Assembly: GCA_023389595.1 (NCBI GenBank)
Contig: JAEWEF010000036.1
Span: 1-19,804 of the forward strand
DNA: 19,804 nucleotides
Source: Fusobacteriota bacterium
Lineage (GTDB): Bacteria; Fusobacteriota; Fusobacteriia; Fusobacteriales; Fusobacteriaceae
Direction: 5' to 3'
Part shown: positions 8,174 through 15,012 of the stretch, in pieces
Position numbering within the stretch: position 1 is the stretch's first letter
Layout of the letters: every line of letters begins with the position of its first letter
Notes under the pieces: model-generated
Told to the model about the DNA's origin: nothing
Database searches by the model: none
What the model saw: the letters and a program-made list of their open reading frames with translations, nothing else
Program-made: the position numbers and the translations under genes

Positions 8174-8268
8174 AATAATGTACCTCCTTAAATATTTTTA
8201 TTCGTTTCCTTTGAATTGTTTCCTAAAAATTTAGTTTAATATAATTTAACTTCTTAATACTCTTAACT

Positions 8269-8290
8269 TTAATACAAAATATTGTATTAA
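8269..8290. promoter_or_regulatory. 22-bp palindrome in the ahpC leader, candidate operator
   Basis: TTAATACAA at 8269-8277, the centre AATA, and TTGTATTAA at 8282-8290 are exact inverted copies. Flanking AACT (8265-8268) and AGTT (8292-8295) extend the symmetry with one unpaired base. It lies about 30-50 bases downstream of the -10 box of the ahpC promoter. It does not match the usual PerR box or the Rex consensus, so the binding factor is unknown. Confidence 0.45.
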
Positions 8291-8317
8291 CAGTTAATTT
8301 ATAACTATTACAAATCC

Positions 8318-8346
8318 ATTCTATATTAGTCTACTAATTTTGTCAA
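8318..8346 (-). promoter_or_regulatory. Sigma-A promoter for ahpC
   Basis: Perfect -35 TTGACA (8346-8341), a 17-base spacer and -10 TAGAAT (8323-8318, five of six consensus bases) on the minus strand. The start site would be near 8311, giving a leader of about 135 bases before the ahpC ATG, longer than needed for a simple ribosome binding site. Confidence 0.75.
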
Positions 8347-8424
8347 GTATTATTTTAAATATTTTTATTAGCTTTAAAATTATTGATAATTAATAAAATT
8401 TTGAAATTCTAAAAATGAGATAAT

Positions 8425-8680
8425 CGTATAAATATAAAAGTATCTTTTAAGCTAATTAAGATATACACAATGTCAAACACAATCAAAAGGCTATAAAAAC
8501 ACCTTTTGGCTTAAATTGCACAATGTGTTCTAAAGATGTTGAAATTCGAATTTTAGGTTATTTTAATAATAATTGGCATTTGAGAAAATGGGTACTAAAC
8601 TATGTCTATATAAAAAAGGAGGTCTTAAAATTGAAATTAGAGGCCCATATTATAAATCCCATAAATATGGCGTTTCAAGG
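8425..8680 (+). repeat. Decayed copy of a longer repeat (relative of 18320-18530)
   Basis: By eye this segment aligns in order with about 18320-18530. Shared patches are AATATAAAAGTA, TACAC...TGTTC, a GAAAA.GGGTAC patch, CTTAAAATTGAAATTAGA (exact 18-base match) and the ATTTATGG/ATAAATATGG end. The match is interrupted by many changes and small gaps, so it looks like old duplicated or mobile DNA. No intact protein or terminal inverted repeat was found. Confidence 0.45.
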
Positions 8681-8720
8681 TTTTTTTAAAATTAATATAA
8701 GAAAAGCCCCTCTTTTTTAA
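8631..8720 (+). CDS. Possible 29-residue small ORF with strong ribosome binding site
   Basis: AAGGAGG at about 8616-8622 is followed 8 bases later by TTG opening a 29-codon frame (LKLEAHIINPINMAFQGFF, then KINIRKAPLF) that stops at 8718-8720 inside a hairpin. No family is recognised. The related segment at 18460-18530 lacks this ribosome binding site and is interrupted, which argues against a conserved gene. It may be a relic of the decayed repeat. Confidence 0.15.
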   Translation: MKLEAHIINPINMAFQGFFKINIRKAPLF

Positions 8721-8754
8721 AGGGGCAGCTTTCTCTTTTTTTGGGGGAGAGAAA
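8706..8754. terminator. Two adjacent hairpins, possible weak terminator
   Basis: GCCCCT (8706-8711) pairs with AGGGGC (8721-8726), and TTTCTCT (8730-8736) pairs with AGAGAAA (8748-8754). On the minus strand the first stem is followed by TTTTC only. No transcript that would need it is evident, so the role is uncertain. Confidence 0.3.
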
Positions 8755-8885
8755 AATGATTTTAAATATCTTATATATATAGATATTAGTTTACGAAAGT
8801 TAAGTACTGTTTTTACTCACTTTCAACATTTAGACTTTCCAAAAGTTAAAAAAGTTTATTTTTTTATAAAAAGATAATTTTAGAA

Positions 8886-8917
8886 TAAAAAAGCTGCATC
8901 AAAATTGATACAGCTTT
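8886..8917 (-). terminator. Rho-independent terminator after dnaJ
   Basis: On the minus strand the stem AAAGCTGTATC / GATGCAGCTTT has one T-G wobble pair and a six-base loop, and is followed by TTTTATT. It starts within 5 bases of the dnaJ stop and ends the heat-shock operon. Confidence 0.85.
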
Positions 8918-8921
8918 AACA

Positions 8922-10082
8922 TTAGTCTTCAAAAAGTTCTTTTATTTTTTCGAAAAATGATTTTTTCTTTGCGTAGTTTTTCTCTTCCAAACTATCTTCA
9001 AATTTTCTTAATAATTCTTTTTGTTTTTCAGTTAGATTTTTAGGAGTTTCTATGTTTACAGTAACTATTATATCTCCACGAGAATTTCCTCTTAAAGATT
9101 TTATACCTTCTTTTGCTACCCTAAACATTTTCCCACTTTCTGTTCCAGCAGGAATATTTATAGTTTTCTTTCCTTTAAGTGTAGGCACTTCTATTTCTCC
9201 ACCTAAAACTGCAGTCGCATAAGAAATAGGTACTTCACAATAAAGGTTGTCTCCCTCTCTTTCAAAAATGCTGTGTTTTTTGATAACTATTGCAACATAT
9301 AAATCTCCGTTAGGCCCTCCATTATGACTTGCTTCTCCCATACCTGAAAGTCTAATTTTTTGACCAGAAGAAATTCCAGCAGGAACCTTAACAGTTTTTT
9401 CAACAGTTTCTCTCTTAGTTCCACTACCATGACATTTGCTACATTTCTTTTCAGGAATTTTACCTTTACCGTGACAATCTGGACAAACTGTTTGTGTTCT
9501 CATCACTCCTAAAATTGTTCTCTGTTCTGAAACTACACTTCCACTTCCGTGACAAGTTGGACATTCTTTTAAGTTGTGTCCCGGTTCTGCACCACTTCCA
9601 TCACAGTGATCACATTTTCCCGTTCTTTTATATTTTATTGTTTTTTCAACACCTTCAGCGGCCTCTTCAAGTGTAATTTCTAGTGTGTATCTTAAATCAT
9701 CTCCCGGTTCGACATATGTTCTTCTTCTGCCTCCTCCGGCAAAGTTGCTGAATATATCTTCGAATCCGAATCCGTCTCCGAATATGTCGCTGAAATTAAA
9801 TCCTCCAGCTCCGAATCCTCCAGAACCGTAACCTGCATTTTCAAATGCTGCGTGACCAAATTTATCATATTTTTTTCTTGATTCAGGTTCTGATAAAACT
9901 TGATAAGCCTCATTTATTTCTTTAAACTTTTCTTCTGCTTCTTTTTTCTCCGCTTCGCTTGCTTTTGCTAACTTATCGGGATGATATTTCATTGCAGCTT
10001 TTCTATATGCCTTTTTAATATCGTTTTCACTTGCGTTTTTTTCAAGACCAAGTACTTCGTAGTAATCTCTCTTTTTTGCCAT
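8922..10082 (-). CDS. dnaJ: Chaperone DnaJ (Hsp40, type I)
   Basis: DnaJ delivers unfolded proteins to DnaK and stimulates its ATPase. The 386-residue protein has all type I parts: a J domain at 5-75 with HPD at 34-36; a glycine/phenylalanine-rich linker at about 80-118; the four CxxCxGxG zinc-binding repeats at about 157-221 (CDHCDGSG, CPTCHGSG, CPDCHGKG, CSKCHGSG); and the C-terminal substrate-binding and dimerisation domains. GAGGAG precedes the ATG. It is the last gene of the hrcA-grpE-dnaK operon but is separated from dnaK by an ogt gene and a hairpin, so its level may be lower than that of DnaK. Confidence 0.98.
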   Translation of the reverse strand: MAKKRDYYEVLGLEKNASENDIKKAYRKAAMKYHPDKLAKASEAEKKEAEEKFKEINEAYQVLSEPESRKKYDKFGHAAFENAGYGSGGFGAGGFNFSDIFGDGFGFEDIFSNFAGGGRRRTYVEPGDDLRYTLEITLEEAAEGVEKTIKYKRTGKCDHCDGSGAEPGHNLKECPTCHGSGSVVSEQRTILGVMRTQTVCPDCHGKGKIPEKKCSKCHGSGTKRETVEKTVKVPAGISSGQKIRLSGMGEASHNGGPNGDLYVAIVIKKHSIFEREGDNLYCEVPISYATAVLGGEIEVPTLKGKKTINIPAGTESGKMFRVAKEGIKSLRGNSRGDIIVTVNIETPKNLTEKQKELLRKFEDSLEEKNYAKKKSFFEKIKELFED

Positions 10083-10119
10083 TTTATCTCCTCAAAAATT
10101 TAATATTAAATCTGATATT

Positions 10120-10587
10120 TTAAGAATTTTGTTTTTCTAATTCCAATAAAAATTTTTTTAAATTTTTACCGAGTGCATAGCCTCCAAAATCTCCGTTTTT
10201 TCTTATCACTCTATGACACGGTATAATTAAAGGTATCTTATTTTTAGCGTTTGCATTCCCCACTGCCCTTGCAGACTTAGGACTTAAACATCTGATAGCC
10301 TCTTCTTGATAGCTTATGGTTTCTCCATATTTTATATCGCTCAAAACATTCCAAACTTTTTTCTGAAAATCAGTTCCTACAATATCCAATTTAAGATTAA
10401 ATGATTTTAATTTTCCATCAAAATATTTTAAAAGTTGATTTTTACATTCTTTCGTATTTTCACTTTCTTGAAAATATTCGTCAGATTCTTTTTCTAAAAT
10501 ATTTATTTCACTTATGCCCTTTCCTAAAGTTTTTTCAACAATCTCTATAATACCAAATTTTTTTAAATTTATATACGATTTATACAT
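10120..10587 (-). CDS. ogt: Methylated-DNA--protein-cysteine S-methyltransferase
   Basis: This protein removes the methyl group from O6-methylguanine (or O4-methylthymine) in DNA by irreversible transfer to its own cysteine. The 155 residues end in the conserved domain: TDFQKKVWNVLSDIKYGETISYQEEA, the helix-turn-helix arginine region SARAVGNANAKNKIPLIIP and the active-site PCHRV with Cys124, then GGYALG. There is no Ada regulatory domain, so it is the Ogt/MGMT type. The start is the ATG at 10587, with GGGAG 5 bases upstream; an ATG at 10599 has no ribosome binding site. It sits between dnaK and dnaJ, 37 bases before dnaJ, and follows a hairpin after dnaK. Confidence 0.93.
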   Translation of the reverse strand: MYKSYINLKKFGIIEIVEKTLGKGISEINILEKESDEYFQESENTKECKNQLLKYFDGKLKSFNLKLDIVGTDFQKKVWNVLSDIKYGETISYQEEAIRCLSPKSARAVGNANAKNKIPLIIPCHRVIRKNGDFGGYALGKNLKKFLLELEKQNS

Positions 10588-10600
10588 AGTGTCTCCCATA

Positions 10601-10643
10601 AAAAATTTAAATATTAGGGAGTTTTTAAACTCCCTAATATTTT
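10601..10643 (-). terminator. Hairpin between dnaK and ogt, probable partial terminator
   Basis: A 14-bp perfect stem ATATTAGGGAGTTT / AAACTCCCTAATAT with a 2-base loop. On the minus strand it is followed by TTAAATTTTTT, a broken U-tract. It lies 9 bases after the dnaK stop. No good promoter was seen between it and ogt, so it probably lowers rather than abolishes ogt-dnaJ expression, or protects the dnaK 3' end. Confidence 0.7.
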
Positions 10644-10651
10644 ATTTATTA

Positions 10652-12472
10652 TTAGTCTACAACTTCAGCATCTTCTATATTGTCATCTTTTTTATCGTTG
10701 TTTGTATCTGCCCCTGATTGTTGTGCTTGAGCTTTAGCTTGAGCTTCTTTGTATAATTCTTCTGCAAACTTATGTGCAGCGTTTGATAATTCTTCCATAG
10801 CCTTATCTATTGCAGCCTTATCTTCTCCGTCCTTAACTTTTTTAAGTTCTTCTATAGCTGCTTCTATTTTTGTTTTGTCTTCATCAGAAACTTTATCAGA
10901 ATTTTCTTTTAAAGATTTTTCTGTTGCAGATATAAGCATATCTGCTCTATTTCTTGATTCAACTAATTCTTGGAATTTTTTATCTTCTTCAGCATTAGCT
11001 TCAGCTTCTTTTTTCATTCTTTCGATTTCTTCTTTAGATAAGTTTGTAGATCCAGAAATAGTTACAGTATTTTCTTTTCCTGTTCCTAAATCTTTTGCAG
11101 AAACGTGAACTATTCCATTTGTATCTATGTCAAATGTAACTTCTATTTGAGGAACTCCTCTTGGTGCTGCAGGTATTCCTTCCAAACTAAATTCTCCAAG
11201 TTTGTGGTTATCTGCCGCTCTACTTCTTTCTCCTTGTAAAACATTTATAGTAACTGCTGGTTGATTATCAACTGCTGTTGAATAAACTTGAGATTTTTTA
11301 ACAGGGATAGTAGTATTTTTTTCTATCATTTTTGTGAAAACTCCACCAAGAGTTTCTATTCCAAGTGATAAAGGAGTTACGTCAAGTAGTAATATATCTT
11401 TTACATCTCCCATCAATACTCCACCTTGTATAGCTGCTCCAGCTGCAACAACTTCGTCAGGGTTAATTCCTTTATTAGGTTTTTTACCGAAGAAATTTTC
11501 TACCCATTCTTGAACAGCAGGAATTCTTGTAGATCCTCCAACAAGTAAAATTTCATTTATATCGCTAGGAGATAATTTTGCATCCGCAAGAGCAGTTTTA
11601 GTTGGCTCTTGAGTTGCTTCAACTAAATGTTTTGTTAAATCGTTAAATTTTGCTCTTGTAAGTTTCATTTCTAAGTGTTTAGGTCCATTTGCATCCATAG
11701 TTATAAATGGTAAAGATATAGAAGCTTCCATGATAGTAGAAAGTTCTTTTTTAGCTTTTTCAGCCGCATCTTTTAATCTTTGATAAGCCATTTTATCATT
11801 TGATAAATCTATACCATTTTCTTTTTTAAATTCAGCTACTAACCATTTAATAATTTCGTTATCGAAATCGTCTCCACCTAAGTGGTTATTTCCTGCAGTA
11901 GATATAACTTCTATAACTCCGTCAGTTATTTCAAGAACAGAAACGTCAAATGTTCCTCCTCCTAAGTCGAAAACTAAAACTTTTTCTTCTTTTTGTTTTT
12001 CTAGTCCATAAGCAAGAGCTGCAGCTGTTGGTTCATTAATTATTCTTTTTACTTCTAATCCTGCAATAGTACCAGCATCTTTAGTAGCTTGTCTTTGAGA
12101 ATCAGTAAAGTAAGCTGGTACTGTGATAACTGCTTCTTTAACTTCTTCTCCTAAATACGCTTCAGCATCTTTTTTTAATTTTTGTAAAATTTTTGCAGAA
12201 ATTTCTTGTGGTGTATATTTTTTACCAAAAATTTCCACTTTATAATCTGAACCCATGTGAGTTTTGATTGAGCTAACTGTTGAAGTAGGGTTAGTTATAG
12301 CTTGTCTTTTTGCAATTTCTCCAACTACTGTTTCACCATTATCTTTGATATTTACAACTGATGGAGTTGTTCTTGCTCCTTCAGAGTTAGTGATTATTGT
12401 TGCTGCTCCACCTTCCATTACTGATACACATGAATTTGTTGTTCCTAAGTCTATTCCTATTATTTTTGACAT
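10652..12472 (-). CDS. dnaK: Molecular chaperone DnaK (Hsp70)
   Basis: An ATP-driven chaperone for folding and refolding with DnaJ and GrpE. At 606 residues it is standard bacterial length. The ATPase domain shows KIIGIDLGTTNSCVSVMEG at the start, NEPTAAALAYG, VFDLGGGTFDVSVLEI and LLVGGSTRIPAVQ. The interdomain linker precedes DVTPLSLGIETLGGVFT, which opens the substrate-binding domain. The tail is charged and ends in EDAEVVD. AAGGAGG lies before the ATG, and the 61-base gap after grpE shows neither a terminator nor a good promoter. Expression therefore depends on the HrcA-controlled promoter upstream of hrcA. Confidence 0.99.
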   Translation of the reverse strand: MSKIIGIDLGTTNSCVSVMEGGAATIITNSEGARTTPSVVNIKDNGETVVGEIAKRQAITNPTSTVSSIKTHMGSDYKVEIFGKKYTPQEISAKILQKLKKDAEAYLGEEVKEAVITVPAYFTDSQRQATKDAGTIAGLEVKRIINEPTAAALAYGLEKQKEEKVLVFDLGGGTFDVSVLEITDGVIEVISTAGNNHLGGDDFDNEIIKWLVAEFKKENGIDLSNDKMAYQRLKDAAEKAKKELSTIMEASISLPFITMDANGPKHLEMKLTRAKFNDLTKHLVEATQEPTKTALADAKLSPSDINEILLVGGSTRIPAVQEWVENFFGKKPNKGINPDEVVAAGAAIQGGVLMGDVKDILLLDVTPLSLGIETLGGVFTKMIEKNTTIPVKKSQVYSTAVDNQPAVTINVLQGERSRAADNHKLGEFSLEGIPAAPRGVPQIEVTFDIDTNGIVHVSAKDLGTGKENTVTISGSTNLSKEEIERMKKEAEANAEEDKKFQELVESRNRADMLISATEKSLKENSDKVSDEDKTKIEAAIEELKKVKDGEDKAAIDKAMEELSNAAHKFAEELYKEAQAKAQAQQSGADTNNDKKDDNIEDAEVVD

Positions 12473-12533
12473 TATATTTCCTCCTTAATTTACGAAAAAT
12501 ATATTATTTTTACCTTCGTTATATTTTAAAAAA

Positions 12534-13124
12534 TTATTTTTTACACACAGTTACCATAGCAGGTCTTATGACCTTGCCCTTCATCACATAACCTTTTTGT
12601 AAAACTTTTACAATTTCGTTATCCTTATGTTCTTCACTTTCTTCAACACCAACCGCGTGATGATAGTATGGATCAACCTCACCTTCGGCTTTTATTTCTT
12701 CAACTCCTTCCACCTTTAAGATGTCTTTTAAATGATTTAAAATTATTTCAACACCCTTGTTTAACCCATCAAAATCTTTGCTGTCTAACGCAGCAGTTAT
12801 AGCTCTTTCTAGGTTGTCTATCTCAGGTATAAGTTGCATAACTATTTTTTCTGAAGCGAATTTTTTAAGCTCGTCGTATTCTTTTTCTTTTCTTTTAGTA
12901 TAGTTTTGAAACTCTGCTTGTTTTCTTAAATAATCTTGCTTTAGAGTTTCTATTTCAGCTTGCAATATTCCTATTTTTTCTTCAAAACTTTCTTCAGTAA
13001 CTTCCTCGTTTTTTTCTTCCGTATTTTCATTTTTTTCCGTTTCTTTTTCTTCTAAATTTTGTTCAGTTTTTTCTTCTTCAAGATTTACATCTTTTTCTTT
13101 TTCGTCCATATTTTTTTTGCTCAT
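12534..13124 (-). CDS. grpE: Nucleotide exchange factor GrpE
   Basis: GrpE releases ADP from DnaK. The 196-residue protein begins with about 50 very acidic, lysine/glutamate-rich residues that are probably disordered. A long coiled-coil helix follows (about 50-105, LRKQAEFQNYTKRKEKEYDE), then the beta domain with HHAVGVEES and the C-terminal QKGYVMKGKVIRPAMVTV signature. Two adjacent ATG codons are possible. The one at 13124 has GGAG at a 5-base spacing, while the one at 13127 has only 2, so the former is chosen. The ribosome binding site overlaps the hrcA stop codon, indicating translational coupling. Confidence 0.96.
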   Translation of the reverse strand: MSKKNMDEKEKDVNLEEEKTEQNLEEKETEKNENTEEKNEEVTEESFEEKIGILQAEIETLKQDYLRKQAEFQNYTKRKEKEYDELKKFASEKIVMQLIPEIDNLERAITAALDSKDFDGLNKGVEIILNHLKDILKVEGVEEIKAEGEVDPYYHHAVGVEESEEHKDNEIVKVLQKGYVMKGKVIRPAMVTVCKK

Positions 13125-13133
13125 CATATCTCC

Positions 13134-14141
13134 TTATTCATCGTGTTTTTTTATAAACTGTTCTATTGCATTGTTTAATTCGTTTGATATATGTTCTATA
13201 AGACCAACCGTTTTAGAATATTGCATACGTTTAGGCCCTATTATTCCTATTATTCCTTTTGAATCTCCTATGTTGTAAACGGAGTAAACAAAACTAAAAT
13301 CTTCCAATTCTTTTATACCAAGTTCATCTCCAAAAATTATATTCACATGTCTATCTTCGTCAATTTTTTGTTGTAATAATTTTTCGAAAAGATGTTTCGT
13401 TTCTTTTTTTTCGTTAAAAAATTCTAATACTTCGTAAATATCTTGAGAATTAGTATTTTTAAGTATACTCGATATATTATTTATAAAGTACTTATCGATA
13501 TCGTCTTCATCATCTTCGTTCAGTATATCTTCGTCCCCTATAATCATTTTTTCTATTTCATAAATATCAACTTCATGTTTTTGAACTCTTCTATTAATTT
13601 CATCAGCTTTACGCATAAGTTCTTTTTTATTTATAGGATAAGTCATATTTATTTTTTTTGTTTTTATACTTCTGTCGTCCATGACTATTATTAGCAGAAC
13701 CATGTAGTCATCTATGTGCACAAGCTCTACTCTTTCTATTCTGTCATTCGATTTTCTAGGTTCAAGAGCTATGCTTGTATAATTTGTTAGTTTTGATAGA
13801 AGATTGGTAGTTTTTTTCAAAACATTTTCTATTTCACCCATTCTGATATTGTAAATATTATCTATATTTCTTTTTTCTTCATAGGTAAGTCTTTCTATTT
13901 CAAGAAGTTCGTCCAGATAATATTTATATCCCATATCCGTTGGAATTCTCCCTGAAGATGTGTGTGTTTTTTCTATAAATCCCATATCTTCTAAATCTGA
14001 CATAACATTTCTTATTGTAGCCGATGAGAGTTCGATACCGTATTTTTTTACCAATGTTCTAGAACCGATAGTTTCGCCGACAGTTAAATAGTAGTCAATT
14101 ATAGCGTTAAGTACTAATTTTTCTCTATCACTTATAGACAT
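13134..14141 (-). CDS. hrcA: Heat-inducible transcription repressor HrcA
   Basis: HrcA binds CIRCE operators and represses class I heat-shock genes; its activity depends on GroEL. The 335-residue protein has an N-terminal winged helix (SDREKLVLNAIIDYYLTVG, then GSRTLVKKYG, SSATIRNVMSDLEDMGFI and TSSGRIPTDMGYKYYLDEL) and a C-terminal GAF-like ligand/GroEL-responsive part ending in KRMQYSKTVGLIEHISNELN. The start is the ATG at 14141, with GAGGAG 5 bases upstream. A longer reading to 14174 would begin inside the CIRCE operator, so it is rejected. It is the first gene of its own operon, so it controls itself. Confidence 0.97.
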   Translation of the reverse strand: MSISDREKLVLNAIIDYYLTVGETIGSRTLVKKYGIELSSATIRNVMSDLEDMGFIEKTHTSSGRIPTDMGYKYYLDELLEIERLTYEEKRNIDNIYNIRMGEIENVLKKTTNLLSKLTNYTSIALEPRKSNDRIERVELVHIDDYMVLLIIVMDDRSIKTKKINMTYPINKKELMRKADEINRRVQKHEVDIYEIEKMIIGDEDILNEDDEDDIDKYFINNISSILKNTNSQDIYEVLEFFNEKKETKHLFEKLLQQKIDEDRHVNIIFGDELGIKELEDFSFVYSVYNIGDSKGIIGIIGPKRMQYSKTVGLIEHISNELNNAIEQFIKKHDE

Positions 14142-14167
14142 ATTAACTCCTCTCATCTTTTTTATTG

Positions 14168-14194
14168 TTAGCACTCGTCTATTTAGAGTGCTAA
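14168..14194. promoter_or_regulatory. CIRCE operator (HrcA binding site)
   Basis: TTAGCACTC, nine bases, GAGTGCTAA: an exact match to the CIRCE consensus. It lies just downstream of the -10 box of the hrcA promoter and 26 bases before the hrcA ATG, placing the whole operon under HrcA autorepression. Confidence 0.98.
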
Positions 14195-14205
14195 TTCATA
14201 ATCAT

Positions 14206-14233
14206 ATAATACTACAATTTTTTTATTTGTCAA
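14206..14233 (-). promoter_or_regulatory. Sigma-A promoter for hrcA-grpE-dnaK-ogt-dnaJ
   Basis: Perfect -35 TTGACA (14233-14228), a 16-base spacer and -10 TATTAT (14211-14206) on the minus strand, with the CIRCE starting about 12 bases further on. The -35 box lies inside an 18-base direct repeat (14224-14241 and 14337-14354). Confidence 0.8.
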
Positions 14234-14354
14234 ATTTTTTTTATTTTTTTTATTTTTTTTATTTTTGAAAAGTTTTATCTTTTTCTCTATATCGCGAGGG
14301 CGAGAAAGAGCTCTGCTCTTCCACTCGTACCTTTTCTATTTGTCAAATTTTTTT
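14224..14354. repeat. 18-bp direct repeat flanking a hairpin module
   Basis: TATTTGTCAAATTTTTTT occurs at 14224-14241 and again exactly at 14337-14354. Between the copies lies about 95 bases: a T-rich tract, then the hairpins TCGC-GAGG-GCGA (14292-14303) and AAGAGC-TCT-GCTCTT (14306-14320). The arrangement looks like an insertion with duplicated target, or a local duplication, beside the hrcA promoter. The inner hairpins align with the GC-rich core of the Y blocks. Confidence 0.55.
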
Positions 14355-14356
14355 GA

Positions 14357-14416
14357 TTTTCAATTTTTATCGAATTTTTGTTAAAAAATGAAGAGAAAAA
14401 TTTTAGAAAATCAAAC
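14357..14416. repeat. Repeat block W, copy 1
   Basis: An AT-rich 60-base block running from TTTTCAATTTTTATCG to AGAAAATCAAAC. It recurs at 18081-18140 with about 5 differences, same length and orientation. Here it precedes block Z; in the second array it follows Z. Confidence 0.8.
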
Positions 14417-14499
14417 AGTGTGTTTTCAATTTTTGTTGAGTTATTTTTATAAAAATTTTTGGAAAATAAAATTAAATTTAGTTGAATTTTTTTATTTCT

Positions 14500-14549
14500 G
14501 CCTCGTACCCGGCGGGTATGAAGGGCTTCGCCCTTCAATCCCAAAAACT
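14500..14549. repeat. Repeat block Z, copy 1 (two hairpins)
   Basis: It contains the stem-loops CGTACCC-GGC-GGGTATG (one wobble pair) and GAAGGGC-TTC-GCCCTTC (perfect 7-bp stem). It is almost identical to 18013-18062, differing at one base in the trailing A/C run. Confidence 0.85.
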
Positions 14550-14662
14550 TATTTATTGAGGCATCGCCTTAAAAATCTGTCACTATTTTTATTATGAAAG
14601 ATAAACACAATTATAAAAATTAAAGAGTAAAAATTTAAAAAATATTGTGATTGAATTTTATT

Positions 14663-14794
14663 TTTTCATAAAAAGGGTGTTAAGAGGGTGTACCCTCTTA
14701 CTGGGAGTACGGGGGAAAGTTCCCCCCGAAAATATGAGAAATTAAATTTTTAACTATTATTTATTTTCTTGAGGCACTGCCTCAAACTCCGTTA
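14663..14794. repeat. Repeat block X, copy 1
   Basis: A 132-base block nearly identical (about five differences) to 18771-18901. Hairpins in order: TAAGAGGGT-GT-ACCCTCTTA, a short TACT-GGG-AGTA, CGGGGGAA / TTCCCCCCG, and at the end TGAGGCA-C-TGCCTCA. The AT-rich stretch between the third and fourth hairpins is conserved as well. Confidence 0.9.
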
Positions 14795-14801
14795 CCCCAA
14801 C

Positions 14802-14937
14802 TTTATTTTTTTAAATTTATGAAATGTATAATCAATTAAAAAAATAAATATAAAAACAAAAAGATTTTTAGACATAGTTAATTTTATTTCTCTCTATTTC
14901 GCTAGGGAGGCGAAGGGCTTCGCCCTTCAATCCCAAA
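14802..14937. repeat. Repeat block Y, copy 1
   Basis: A 136-base block matching 18594-18729. A long AT-rich half is almost identical. The GC-rich end carries TTCGC...GCGAA and then GAAGGGC-TTC-GCCCTTC. Here Y follows X; in the second array Y precedes X. Confidence 0.9.
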
Positions 14938-14975
14938 AACTTTTTCACGAAGCAGGGTGTTTTCAATTTTTGAAA

Positions 14976-15008
14976 ATAAAAATGTGTGAAAAATTTCACA
15001 CATTTTTT
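14976..15008 (-). terminator. Rho-independent terminator after pyrD
   Basis: A 12-bp stem AAATGTGTGAAA / TTTCACACATTT with a 2-base loop, followed on the minus strand by TTTTATTTTC. It begins a few bases after the pyrD stop codon. Confidence 0.87.
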
Positions 15009-15012
15009 AATT

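Larger units (their letters stand above)
8347..8885. other. Gene-poor stretch between ahpC promoter and dnaJ terminator
   Basis: No convincing gene is seen in about 540 bases. It holds a possible short hairpin (CAAAAGG 8484-8490 / CCTTTTG 8502-8508), a decayed repeat at about 8425-8680 related to 18320-18530, a possible 29-residue ORF with a strong ribosome binding site at 8631-8720, and two adjacent hairpins at 8706-8754. Confidence 0.6.
14234..14975. other. Intergenic array 1 of GC-rich hairpin modules
   Basis: No gene is supported here. From left to right it holds the direct-repeat-flanked hairpins, block W (14357-14416), block Z (14500-14549), the small hairpin TGAGGC-ATC-GCCTTA (14557-14571), block X (14663-14794), block Y (14802-14937) and a tail (14938-14971) that recurs at 18059-18092. 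The array lies between the pyrD terminator and the hrcA promoter, outside both predicted transcripts. Confidence 0.75.

Noticed and set aside
8484..8508. Hairpin CAAAAGG / CCTTTTG as a terminator or small RNA
   Set aside because: Short stem, large AT-rich loop, no U-tract, and no gene ending nearby.
8523..8720. 65-residue plus-strand frame
   Set aside because: No recognisable family, no ribosome binding site before its ATG, and it runs through decayed repeat DNA. Only the shorter frame with a strong site is kept, as a low-confidence candidate.
14142..14174. Longer HrcA start
   Set aside because: It would begin within the CIRCE operator. The ATG at 14141 has a proper ribosome binding site and gives the normal N-terminus.
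14287..14544. 85-residue minus-strand frame, and a similar 77-residue frame at 17948-18181
   Set aside because: Both are made from the repeat blocks W and Z. Their shared peptide stretches follow from the DNA repeat, the two frames carry the blocks in different order, and neither has a good ribosome binding site.
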